A stretch of DNA of 14,122 nt from an uncultured Campylobacter sp. (GTDB lineage: Bacteria > Campylobacterota > Campylobacteria > Campylobacterales > Campylobacteraceae): the NCBI GenBank assembly GCA_938046705.1, contig CALIWP010000094.1, forward strand, positions 1-14,122. The letters run 5' to 3'. The notes beneath the pieces were generated by a model. It did not search any database and was not told the origin of the DNA. It worked only from the letters and a program-made list of their open reading frames with translations. Each line of letters opens with the position of its first letter. Positions within the stretch are counted from its first letter, which is position 1. The position numbers and the translations under genes are program-made. This document shows, in pieces, positions 6,165 to 12,960 of this stretch.

Positions 6165-8310
6165 AGAATTTAACGCTAGCTGTTAGCATAAACTGACGAG
6201 CATAACCTGGGGTGATAGGCAACACTGAAGAGTCGGTTCCAGATGATGCTGTTACGTAGTAAAGTTTATCGGTTAGGTTTTTCACATTAAATGCAAAATT
6301 TGTCTCATAGCCTGAAATTCTAGTCGTATAGCTAACAAAAGCATCGTAAGTAATAGCATGTGGTAATTTATAAAAGCTTCCATAAGCTGCTGAGCTTTTT
6401 TGTTGATTGTAAGTATACCAAGAGCCAAAATACCTGGCGCCACCACCTATTCTTAGACCTTTTACGCCAAGATGAGTAAAATCGTAATTAGCAAATAAAC
6501 TCGCTTGATGCTTTGGAGTAGCCTCAAGCGGCCTACCCACTTTCCAAGCCATATTTCTATCTTCTTTTAGTTTAGTTTTGGTATAGGTATAGCTTGAACT
6601 TACACTAAGTCCATCTGTAATACGTCCATTAAAATCAAACTCTACTCCTCTAGAATTTGCTTTACCACTCGTATATGATATATTGTTTACATTGTTTATA
6701 ATATTTTTCTTATCGATATTAAATAAAGCTGCCATTGCGGTTATGCTATTGTTTTGAAATTTTGTTCCAAACTCGATAGATTTTCCCTCTTCTGGCTCTA
6801 ATGAGACAGCACCTTTGCTGCCGATAGAAGTTTGTGGCTTAAAGCTTTGAGAATGACTAGTATAAACTGACCACTCAGGAGTTAGTAGATATAAAAGTCC
6901 GACATTATAAAGCAGCTTGCCACCACTTTTATCTATACTTTTAGTAAAAGGCAAAGGTCTGGCAATATATCTGTTTTGATCGCCTACTATTTGGTTATAG
7001 TATTCATACCTTAGTCCCGCTACAAATATTAAGCTATCAGTTAAATTTATACTATCTTGTGCGTAAGTACCGATCGTTTTTAGTTTGTGGTATTGCGTCT
7101 TTTTGCTAGCACCTCTACTTTTGATGTCATCTGCAGTAACTCTACCATAAATAGGCGAGTAGATATTTATATTATTTCTAGCATCATTTGCTTCGATCTG
7201 ACGAGCTTCTGGACGTTGTCTTAGATACTCTTTAGCATCTACTCCAAATAAAAGATTATGAGTTATGCTTCCAGTTTCTACTATACCGTTTAATGTAAGT
7301 GATCCAGCATGGGTCTTATGCTCAAAATCTTCATACCACTCCATACGTCTTTTTGCGATTCCACTAGCCAAATTTATATTCATAATGCGAGCTTGTCCGT
7401 ACTCATGTAGTGAGCGTGAAAATGCATAAGCTCCTTTTAATAGCCAATTCTCGCCAAAATTTTTCTCAAAACTTAGATCAAAAGTATCTACTTTGCCGTC
7501 TATTTCGTTGAATGGCTCATCTAACCTGACTTTTTTATCTATGTCTAAAATTTGTCCTGATTCTAGCATATACATGCCGCGATCTGCGGGGTCGGTGTAT
7601 TTTGTATGGGAGTAGGCAGCATCAATACGATAGTCGTCGCCTTTATAACTTATACTTGGAGCGATGAGTAAATTTTTATATTCGCCATACTCTCTCCAAT
7701 AATCCTTACCCGACCAATCAAATATAAATCTATATGCAAAACCGCTCTCACCCAAAGCTCCAGTTGAATCAAAGCCAAAATCTCTATACTTTTTATTACC
7801 GGTGCCAAGCCAAATTTCATTGCTATTTTCATAAAGCGGTTTTTTAGTTACTAGATTTATGATACCGCCGGCATCTTGAACGTCGTAAAGCAAGCTTGCT
7901 GGGCCCTTTAACACCTCGACGCTTTGTACAGTTGCATTAAAGTTGTGCGTCACACCAGCTGATACACCATTACGCATTATAGAGCCGTCACGTCCGCCAC
8001 CAAAGCCACGCTTTAAAGCCGCATCAAAATTTCCTGAAGTTGTATTCGCATAGCTAACACCACTTACGTTTTGAAGCGATTCCATTAAATTTTCTGGCTT
8101 TTTATCCTTTAGCTGCTGCTGGGTTACGACGTTTACCGTTTGCGGGATCTCTAAAATAGGCGTATTTGTTTTGCCTACTTCGCTGGTTTTGGCGCGGTAT
8201 CCGTCATCCGCACTCTCGCTAATCTCGACGCCTTGTAGCGCGACGTCGGCGGCGAAAATTTGGGTTAAAAGCAGCGACGAAGCCGCTAAACTTAGGCTAA
8301 ATTTGTTCAT
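6163..8310 (-). CDS. TonB-dependent siderophore receptor (outer-membrane beta-barrel)
   Basis: The 715-residue protein has a signal peptide (1-20, cut after QIFA) and a plug domain (about 45-160) with EIPQTVNVVTQQQL and VEVLKGPASLLYDVQDAGGIINLVTKKP. A 22-strand barrel follows and ends in the terminal phenylalanine typical of outer-membrane proteins. The arrangement matches FhuA/FpvA-type receptors, which import ferric siderophores with energy from TonB-ExbBD. No N-terminal signalling (STN) domain is present, so it should not itself drive a sigma-factor relay. The siderophore cannot be told from sequence. A Fur-like box over its promoter predicts induction by iron shortage. The first 60 or so codons are CG-rich like the genes to the right, whereas the barrel part is CG-poor like the genes to the left. 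No transport permease is adjacent. Confidence 0.93.
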   Translation of the reverse strand: MNKFSLSLAASSLLLTQIFAADVALQGVEISESADDGYRAKTSEVGKTNTPILEIPQTVNVVTQQQLKDKKPENLMESLQNVSGVSYANTTSGNFDAALKRGFGGGRDGSIMRNGVSAGVTHNFNATVQSVEVLKGPASLLYDVQDAGGIINLVTKKPLYENSNEIWLGTGNKKYRDFGFDSTGALGESGFAYRFIFDWSGKDYWREYGEYKNLLIAPSISYKGDDYRIDAAYSHTKYTDPADRGMYMLESGQILDIDKKVRLDEPFNEIDGKVDTFDLSFEKNFGENWLLKGAYAFSRSLHEYGQARIMNINLASGIAKRRMEWYEDFEHKTHAGSLTLNGIVETGSITHNLLFGVDAKEYLRQRPEARQIEANDARNNINIYSPIYGRVTADDIKSRGASKKTQYHKLKTIGTYAQDSINLTDSLIFVAGLRYEYYNQIVGDQNRYIARPLPFTKSIDKSGGKLLYNVGLLYLLTPEWSVYTSHSQSFKPQTSIGSKGAVSLEPEEGKSIEFGTKFQNNSITAMAALFNIDKKNIINNVNNISYTSGKANSRGVEFDFNGRITDGLSVSSSYTYTKTKLKEDRNMAWKVGRPLEATPKHQASLFANYDFTHLGVKGLRIGGGARYFGSWYTYNQQKSSAAYGSFYKLPHAITYDAFVSYTTRISGYETNFAFNVKNLTDKLYYVTASSGTDSSVLPITPGYARQFMLTASVKF

Positions 8311-8335
8311 TTATTTTTTCTCCGTTTTAAAATGC

Positions 8336-8353
8336 ATTATCATTATATTATTC
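8336..8353 (-). promoter_or_regulatory. Fur-box-like operator over the -10 box of the receptor gene
   Basis: On the minus strand three adjacent hexamers read GAATAA, TATAAT and GATAAT, matching the Fur repeat GATAAT at 4, 5 and 6 of 6 bases. The middle one (8347-8342) is also a perfect -10 box, 32 nt upstream of the ATG at 8310. A repressor bound here would cover the promoter. Iron control of siderophore receptors by Fur is well known; binding at this site is inferred. Confidence 0.65.
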
Positions 8354-8383
8354 TTGCGCTTAAAATTCGGCCCGATTTTAGGC

Positions 8384-8389
8384 TATAAT
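8384..8389 (+). promoter_or_regulatory. -10 box (TATAAT) directly before the NFACT gene
   Basis: A perfect TATAAT ends only 7 nt before the ATG at 8397, so transcription would begin at or within a base or two of the start codon. There is no ribosome-binding sequence in between, which points to a leaderless message. Confidence 0.55.
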
Positions 8390-8396
8390 TTCGGCT

Positions 8397-9716
8397 ATGA
8401 AATACGCAAATTTAAAACAAATACAATCTTTTCTAGGCAAATTTAAAAAAATAACCGCAATCAGACGCGCGGGCGATATGGCGATATTTATCGAATTCGA
8501 CGGCGAGCTCGGGCTGTTTTTTGACCTTAGCAAAGCCGACTCCGCGATCTACGCAAATCCTGATTTTCTAAACGTCAAAGAGTACAAAGCGCCCTTTGAC
8601 GTCGCGCTAAAAAAGAGGTTCTGGGGGGCTAAAATTTTAAATTTAAGCGTGCCCGAGGGAAATAGAATTTTAAAGCTGGAGTGCGAATTTCAAGGCTCGT
8701 ATAAGAGCCTAGCTTCGAGCCTATTTTTGGAGTTTACGGGGCGATTTACCAACGCGATCATCACGGACGAAAAGGGCGTCATCGTCGAGGCTTTGCGGCA
8801 TATAGATAATAATTTTCGCGTGATAAAACCGGGGCGCGAGCTGCTTGAGCTGCCGCCTGCAACGATAAAAGAGCGAGAGACGCCGCTGATAACCGATTTT
8901 ACGCGGTATTTTAGCGAGGAATTTAAGCGCGTAAATAACGCAAAGCTAGAAAATCTGCGCGCCGTAAAATCGGCCGCGATAGAGCGAAAAATGCAAAATT
9001 TAAGCGAGATTTTATCAGGCCTTGAAAATGAAGCGGATCTAAATGCGCAGAGCGAAATTTTAAGCAAAAACGCAGGGCTGATCCTATCAAATTTGCATGC
9101 GTTAAGGGACTACGAGCGTGAGGTAACGCTAAATGATTTCGAGCGAGGCGAGGTGCGGCTCGTGCTAGATGATAGTCCCAAAATCGCCGCAAACGCGATG
9201 TTTGCGAAAGCAAAAAGGCTAAAGCAAAAGGCGGCGGGCCTGGTTATCGAGCGGCAAAATTTGACCGAAAAGCTCGAGTTTTTATCAAATTTACAAACGC
9301 TCGTAAATGAAGCGAAAAGCGTAGAAGAGCTAGAAATCCTAGCGCCTAAAAAAGCCCGCGCCGCAAAGCAAAAAGAGCAGAATCAAAACGTCGAGGATTT
9401 TTACATCGAAGGCTATAAAATCAGCATCGGGCGCAACGAAAAAGGCAACGCCTGGCTGCTAAAAAACTCGAAAAAAGACGACGTCTGGATGCACCTAAAA
9501 GACCTGCCGTCCGCGCACGTCATAATCAAAACCGCAAAAAGCGCCCCCAGCGAGGAAATTCTGAGATTTGCAGCGAAAATTTGCGTAAATTTTAGCGTCA
9601 AAGGCGGCGGGACGTACGAGGTTGATTTTACCAAACGTAACAATGTCAAAATTACGAGCGGCGCAAATGTAAACTATATCAATTTTAAGACGATATTAGT
9701 AACAAAGCACGACTAA
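8397..9716 (+). CDS. NFACT-family protein (RqcH/fibronectin-binding protein homologue)
   Basis: The 439-residue protein has an N-terminal NFACT-N domain (about 1-170, with TGRFTNAIITDEKGVIVEALRHID at 114-137). A helical and coiled-coil middle follows (about 180-330, rich in K, E and L), then an NFACT-R domain (335-439) with GRNEKGN, DDVWMHLKDLPSAHV (361-375) and the final NYINFKTILV. It is shorter than the 560-residue Firmicute RqcH, as usual for epsilonproteobacteria. RqcH binds obstructed 50S subunits and adds alanine tails to stalled peptides; the older label is fibronectin/fibrinogen-binding protein. Whether this short form does alanine tailing is not evident. It is divergent from the siderophore receptor, and the next gene follows after 14 nt. 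Codon use is CG-rich, unlike the genes to the left. Confidence 0.9.
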   Translation: MKYANLKQIQSFLGKFKKITAIRRAGDMAIFIEFDGELGLFFDLSKADSAIYANPDFLNVKEYKAPFDVALKKRFWGAKILNLSVPEGNRILKLECEFQGSYKSLASSLFLEFTGRFTNAIITDEKGVIVEALRHIDNNFRVIKPGRELLELPPATIKERETPLITDFTRYFSEEFKRVNNAKLENLRAVKSAAIERKMQNLSEILSGLENEADLNAQSEILSKNAGLILSNLHALRDYEREVTLNDFERGEVRLVLDDSPKIAANAMFAKAKRLKQKAAGLVIERQNLTEKLEFLSNLQTLVNEAKSVEELEILAPKKARAAKQKEQNQNVEDFYIEGYKISIGRNEKGNAWLLKNSKKDDVWMHLKDLPSAHVIIKTAKSAPSEEILRFAAKICVNFSVKGGGTYEVDFTKRNNVKITSGANVNYINFKTILVTKHD

Positions 9717-9730
9717 AACAGGAGGCGAAA

Positions 9731-10093
9731 ATGGCTGTAACACCCCTTGGCAACACGATTTTTATCAATCAAAACGTAAATATGGTCTCAAACAAGGTCG
9801 CCGACGTCCAAAATAGATTTGACCTACAAAATCTCGCCGCCGCATCGCTAGCAAGCGACGAAAAACAAGAGGTCTCCGAGGTGCGACCGACCGAGGAAAC
9901 CTACAAAATCGACCCCAAAAACGAGCACGAAAAGCAAAAGGGCAGGCAGGAGCAAGGCGAGCTCGCCTCGGAGCAAAAGGGCGAAAACGCAGACTCCGAG
10001 AACGAGGACGAAGAAAACTCCGAGGAGCACGTCGCGGCTAACGACTTCCCGCAAGCGTCGCCCGTATTTCAGCATCTCGATCTTAAAATTTAA
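9731..10093 (+). CDS. Small acidic hypothetical protein
   Basis: The function is not recognised. The ATG follows a strong AGGAGG ribosome site and lies 14 nt after the NFACT stop, so the two are probably co-transcribed. The first 40 or so residues (MAVTPLGNTIFINQNVNMVS onward) look folded or conserved. Residues 45-105 are an extremely charged, low-complexity stretch rich in E, K, D and Q, with an ENEDEENSEEH run; the tail SPVFQHLDLKI is again hydrophobic. There is no signal peptide or membrane segment. The middle is probably disordered. I recall similar N-termini in other Campylobacter proteins, but no role is known to me. Confidence 0.75.
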   Translation: MAVTPLGNTIFINQNVNMVSNKVADVQNRFDLQNLAAASLASDEKQEVSEVRPTEETYKIDPKNEHEKQKGRQEQGELASEQKGENADSENEDEENSEEHVAANDFPQASPVFQHLDLKI

Positions 10094-10362
10094 GTTTTCT
10101 CGCTCAAATTTGACTGAATATGTTGATGCTCGGCGGTCAAATTTGGCTTTAAATTTGATCCGCTTTCGGCCTAAATTTAAGCTTTCATCTTTTTAATATC
10201 GCGAACGTAAAATTTAAAGCGTAATAAATCGGCTCGTTTCGGTCGTAAATTTAGCGTCTGAGGATAGCCGCCGCGGGAAAGCGGTGCATAGCAGCCAAAT
10301 ATGCCAAACGCGCCGAGCAAATTTTACTTGCTTTTAATTTGATAGATCATTTTGGGCGAGAG

Positions 10363-10441
10363 TAAAATTTGGCACAGGTTGTCAAATTTATGCCAAGTTT
10401 GCTGCCGCGCTCGATAAAATTTGGCAAAAATCGTCAAATTT
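10363..10441. repeat. Two-copy direct repeat with 52-nt period
   Basis: TAAAATTTGGCA, six free bases, then GTCAAATTT occurs at 10363-10389 and again at 10415-10441. Each copy is followed by a TGCCA/GCCA that can pair back with its own TGGCA, making a small hairpin. This looks like duplication of a hairpin unit. Confidence 0.6.
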
Positions 10442-10549
10442 GCCACCCCGTTTCAATCAAAAATAAATTATCAAATTTAACCGCCGTATAAAACAAGCCA
10501 GCAAACGCAAATTTGCCTCAAATTTCGGCGCTTTTAAGCGAAAATTTTA

Positions 10550-10555
10550 TACAAT
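10550..10555 (+). promoter_or_regulatory. Candidate -10 box of cdsA
   Basis: TACAAT (5 of 6 matches) lies 23 nt upstream of the ATG at 10579, after a T-rich stretch. It would drive cdsA-dxr separately from the NFACT genes. Confidence 0.4.
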
Positions 10556-10578
10556 TATTACTCAAAAAAGGAAAAATC

Positions 10579-11310
10579 ATGAAAACGCGTATAATCACCG
10601 GCGTCGCGCTATTTGCGGCGGTTTTGGTCATCTTTTTCGTCGATAGCTATCTGTTAAATTTCGCCATTTTAGGCTTCGTGCTTTATACGGCCTTTGGGGA
10701 AGCGCAAAAGCTCTACGGCCTGCAAGGCGGCTCTCTTGCGCTCATAGCGGTCATTTTTTACCTGCTTACGCCCTTTTCAAACCCCGTATTTATCGCTATT
10801 TTAGCGGTCTTGCTCGTGGTTAGTTTTCTCGCGCATTTTAAGAGCGAAAATCTAACGCCCGCGCTGCCGTTTTTGTATCCGATGACGCCGATTTTTCTCA
10901 TCTGGATGCTTTATTCGCAGTACGGCGTGGGCTACTTGGCGTGGCTGATTTTAACGGTCGTGGCGTGCGATAGCGGGGCGTTTTTCGTCGGCAAATTTTG
11001 CGGCAAACACGCCTTTAGCGAGACCTCGCCGAACAAAACTTGGGAGGGCGTAGCAGGCGGTATCGCCGTGGCTACGGTCTTTGGCGCGGGCTTTGGCTGG
11101 GTGCTGACCGATAGCTTTTGGCATAGCCTCATCACGGCGTTTTTGGTTGCGGTTTTTGGCGTTTGGGGCGATCTTTTCGAGAGCTACTTAAAGCGCCGCG
11201 CGGGCGTCAAGGATAGTGGCACGCTACTGCCGGGCCACGGCGGGATGCTTGACCGCGTCGACGGCTATCTGTTTGGCGTCGCGGCGATGCTCTGGACGCT
11301 ATCGTGGTAG
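10579..11310 (+). CDS. cdsA: Phosphatidate cytidylyltransferase (CDP-diacylglycerol synthase)
   Basis: The 243-residue inner-membrane enzyme has about 7-8 hydrophobic helices. It makes CDP-diacylglycerol from phosphatidic acid and CTP, the branch point for all phospholipids. The family signature is perfect at 202-228: SYLKRR, then KDSG, LLPGHGG and LDRVD. SPNKTWEG (150-157) is also typical. The frame is open further upstream to 10513, but I chose ATG 10579 because it has AAAGGA at the right distance, starts MKTRIITG as family members do, and the extra 22 residues would lie in promoter DNA. The stop overlaps the start of dxr by 7 nt. Confidence 0.95.
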   Translation: MKTRIITGVALFAAVLVIFFVDSYLLNFAILGFVLYTAFGEAQKLYGLQGGSLALIAVIFYLLTPFSNPVFIAILAVLLVVSFLAHFKSENLTPALPFLYPMTPIFLIWMLYSQYGVGYLAWLILTVVACDSGAFFVGKFCGKHAFSETSPNKTWEGVAGGIAVATVFGAGFGWVLTDSFWHSLITAFLVAVFGVWGDLFESYLKRRAGVKDSGTLLPGHGGMLDRVDGYLFGVAAMLWTLSW

Positions 11311-12416
11311 TGCTGGGCTCGACGGGCTCGATCGGGACGAACACCCTAAATCTAGCCCGCAAATTCGGCCTTAGCGTCGAGGCGCTGAGTTGCGCGTCAA
11401 ACTACGAGCTTTTAAACGAGCAAATCGCCGAATTTAAGCCCAAATTCGTCTGTATCGCCGAGCCAAAATTTGCTAAATTGGTAAAATACAAGCGCGTTTT
11501 TACAGGCGCTCAGGGTATCTGCGATATGCTAAAAGAGTGCGAGAGCGAGCGCGTCGTAAATTCTCTAGTCGGCTTTGCCGGGCTGGCTCCGAGCTTAGCC
11601 GCGCAAAAGCTAGGCAAAAAGCTGGCGCTTGCCAACAAAGAAAGCCTCGTCGCGGGCGGCAAATTTTTAGACAGGGGCGCGATAGATCCGATAGATAGCG
11701 AGCATTTCGGGCTTAAATTTTTGCTCGCGAACAAAACCCCGGTCGCTAGGCTAGTCATCACGGCCTCGGGCGGCGCCTTTTACAAAACTCCGCTAAAAAC
11801 CCTAAAAAACGTAGTCGCCGCAGACGCGCTAAAGCACCCCAACTGGAGCATGGGCGCAAAGATCACGATCGACAGTGCGACGATGGCGAACAAGCTTTTT
11901 GAGGTGCTAGAGGCCTTTTGGCTCTACGGCGTGCGGGATATCGAGGCGCTCATCGAGCGCACGTCCACGGTGCACGCGCTGGTGGAGTTTGCCGACGGCT
12001 CGACTACGGCGCATCTATCTAAAACCGATATGATTTTGGCCATCGCGCATGCGATTTTAGGCGAGGATTGGGCGCTAAATTTGAGCGCCGCCGATACGAA
12101 AAGCGGACAAATCGTGCCGAATTTGGACCTAAAAACGCTAAAAAATATAAAATTCGGCGAGATAAATTTGAAAAAATACCCTATCTTTTCGCTAAAAGAC
12201 CAAGCTTTGCAAAATCCCGATCTTGGCGTCGCTATCAACGCCGCAAACGAAGTCGCCGTGTATAAATTTTTGCGCGGCGAGTGCGGATTTTTAGATATCT
12301 CGCGAACGGTTTTAGCCGCAGCAAAGAGGTTTGAAAACGAGAAGATAGAGAGTGAGAGCGGGATATTTGAAGTAGATTCAGAAGTAAGAAAGTGGGCGGA
12401 AAAGTTGCTTAAATAG
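11304..12416 (+). CDS. dxr: 1-deoxy-D-xylulose 5-phosphate reductoisomerase
   Basis: The 370-residue cytoplasmic enzyme carries out the first committed step of the MEP isoprenoid pathway, converting DXP to MEP with NADPH. Visible motifs are the NADPH loop GSTGSIG (5-11), ANKES (110-114), metal ligands D131 and E133 in DSEHFG, HPNWSMG (178-184), SATMANKLFE with the third ligand E200, and NEVAV (315-319). The start is GTG at 11304: no in-frame ATG exists upstream and the NADPH motif begins four residues later. It overlaps the cdsA stop by 7 nt and has no strong ribosome site, so translation is probably coupled to cdsA. The pairing joins lipid and isoprenoid supply in one transcript. Confidence 0.95.
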   Translation: MVVLGSTGSIGTNTLNLARKFGLSVEALSCASNYELLNEQIAEFKPKFVCIAEPKFAKLVKYKRVFTGAQGICDMLKECESERVVNSLVGFAGLAPSLAAQKLGKKLALANKESLVAGGKFLDRGAIDPIDSEHFGLKFLLANKTPVARLVITASGGAFYKTPLKTLKNVVAADALKHPNWSMGAKITIDSATMANKLFEVLEAFWLYGVRDIEALIERTSTVHALVEFADGSTTAHLSKTDMILAIAHAILGEDWALNLSAADTKSGQIVPNLDLKTLKNIKFGEINLKKYPIFSLKDQALQNPDLGVAINAANEVAVYKFLRGECGFLDISRTVLAAAKRFENEKIESESGIFEVDSEVRKWAEKLLK

Positions 12417-12435
12417 CGGCTTGTCTCGCGAGCGC

Positions 12436-12517
12436 TTTTAAATGATTTCGTAAATTTCGCCCTGCGACAGACTATGTGTCTAGTCTTGGGACGAAATTTA
12501 CTTCAAAACATTTAAAA
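12436..12517. repeat. Nested inverted repeat, about 82 nt
   Basis: Three concentric arms pair: 12436-12444 with 12509-12517 (9 bp), 12450-12459 with 12492-12501 (10 bp), and 12469-12474 with 12481-12486 (6 bp, AGACTA/TAGTCT). CCC 12460-12462 can also pair with GGG 12488-12490. It begins 20 nt after the dxr stop. No T-run follows, so a simple terminator is not the best reading. Confidence 0.7.
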
Positions 12518-12550
12518 TCATCTCACGATACTTCGCCTTATCGTTTTTCG

Positions 12551-12582
12551 CTCAAATTTGAAGCCAAATTTACAAATTTGAG
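12551..12582. repeat. 10-bp perfect inverted repeat
   Basis: CTCAAATTTG (12551-12560) and CAAATTTGAG (12573-12582) can form a perfect hairpin with a 12-nt loop. The arms are an extended form of the AAATTT word common in this genome. Confidence 0.65.
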
Positions 12583-12624
12583 TCGCCGAGACCTGCACCC
12601 TGAAAATATCAAATTTAAATTTTC

Positions 12625-12661
12625 GGCGCGACAGCGCCAGATAAAACTGCGCATAGCGCAG
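12625..12661. repeat. Two tight GC-rich hairpins in tandem
   Basis: GGCGC 12625-12629 pairs with GCGCC 12634-12638 (4-nt loop), and CTGCGC 12647-12652 pairs with GCGCAG 12656-12661 (3-nt loop). Tight short loops like these are typical of RNA stems. Confidence 0.55.
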
Positions 12662-12692
12662 CAACTTCTCACGTCGTAGGGGATAGGGGATC

Positions 12693-12799
12693 GTTAAGGG
12701 GGAAGGGAGCTCTTTTGCTTCGGCTTTGCCTCGCCTTGTGCTTGCACTCTCTTTGAGAGCTGCAAAGCAGAGCGCAATTCAAGCCCCTTCCCCCTTAAC
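12693..12799. repeat. 107-nt element bounded by 15-bp perfect inverted repeats
   Basis: GTTAAGGGGGAAGGG (12693-12707) is the exact reverse complement of 12785-12799. Inside, GCTTTGC 12723-12729 pairs with GCAAAGC 12762-12768, and CTCTC 12747-12751 pairs with GAGAG 12755-12759 across three T's. The whole could fold as one long branched stem. It could be a MITE-like element with terminal repeats, a REP-type palindrome or an RNA gene. No flanking target duplication is evident. Confidence 0.7.
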
Positions 12800-12865
12800 A
12801 AGAAAGACTAAAATCCAAATTTGACAAAACCAAATTTAGTATTTTTGCGGTGCGGGTCTCGGTGG

Positions 12866-12895
12866 GTAAAATTTGCAGTTAAATTTTACGTTTTT
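12866..12895 (+). terminator. Hairpin plus T5, possible intrinsic terminator
   Basis: GTAAAATTT (12866-12874) and AAATTTTAC (12881-12889) form a 9-bp perfect stem with a 6-nt loop, followed by G and TTTTT. The stem is AT-rich and thus weak. It would end any transcript coming through the hairpin-rich spacer, 82 nt before the next gene. Confidence 0.5.
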
Positions 12896-12954
12896 ACGCC
12901 AAGTGAGCGATATCGGCGATTAAGCCGCCAAAGCGCAAATCCGCTAAAATTTGA

Positions 12955-12960
12955 TAGAAT
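12955..12960 (+). promoter_or_regulatory. Candidate -10 box of the PAP2/phosphatase gene
   Basis: TAGAAT (5 of 6) lies 17 nt before the ATG at 12978, leaving room for the AAGG ribosome site at 12969-12972. Confidence 0.35.

Larger units (their letters stand above)
10094..10578. other. 485-nt spacer, no gene, saturated with AAATTT words
   Basis: No convincing reading frame was found on either strand. The hexamer AAATTT occurs about 15 times, often as TCAAATTTG or TAAAATTTGGC, where well under one would be expected by chance. It includes a 52-nt-period direct repeat (listed separately), a few weak hairpins, and the cdsA promoter at the right end. The words resemble spacers elsewhere in this window. 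Confidence 0.6.

Noticed and set aside
8171..8446. Plus-strand frame across the receptor start and NFACT start
   Set aside because: It runs through two promoters and a Fur-like box and is antisense to the receptor signal peptide.
10513..10578. Upstream start for cdsA adding 22 residues
   Set aside because: The extra residues are encoded by promoter-like DNA and lack a ribosome site, while ATG 10579 has one and gives the family-typical N-terminus.
10094..10578. CRISPR array suggested by repeated AAATTT-containing words
   Set aside because: The words are only 6-12 nt long, irregularly spaced and not separated by uniform spacers; only one two-copy repeat has a fixed period and no cas genes are present.
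11287..11289. ATG as an alternative dxr start
   Set aside because: It is out of frame with dxr; the GTG at 11304 is the only start placing the NADPH motif at the usual distance.
12436..12520. tRNA gene in the nested hairpin
   Set aside because: The arms are concentric rather than cloverleaf, and no T-loop GTTCRA motif or anticodon arm could be placed.
12476..12679. 67-codon plus-strand frame in the hairpin-rich spacer
   Set aside because: It is made of repeat arms and AAATTT words, has no ribosome site and encodes nothing recognisable.
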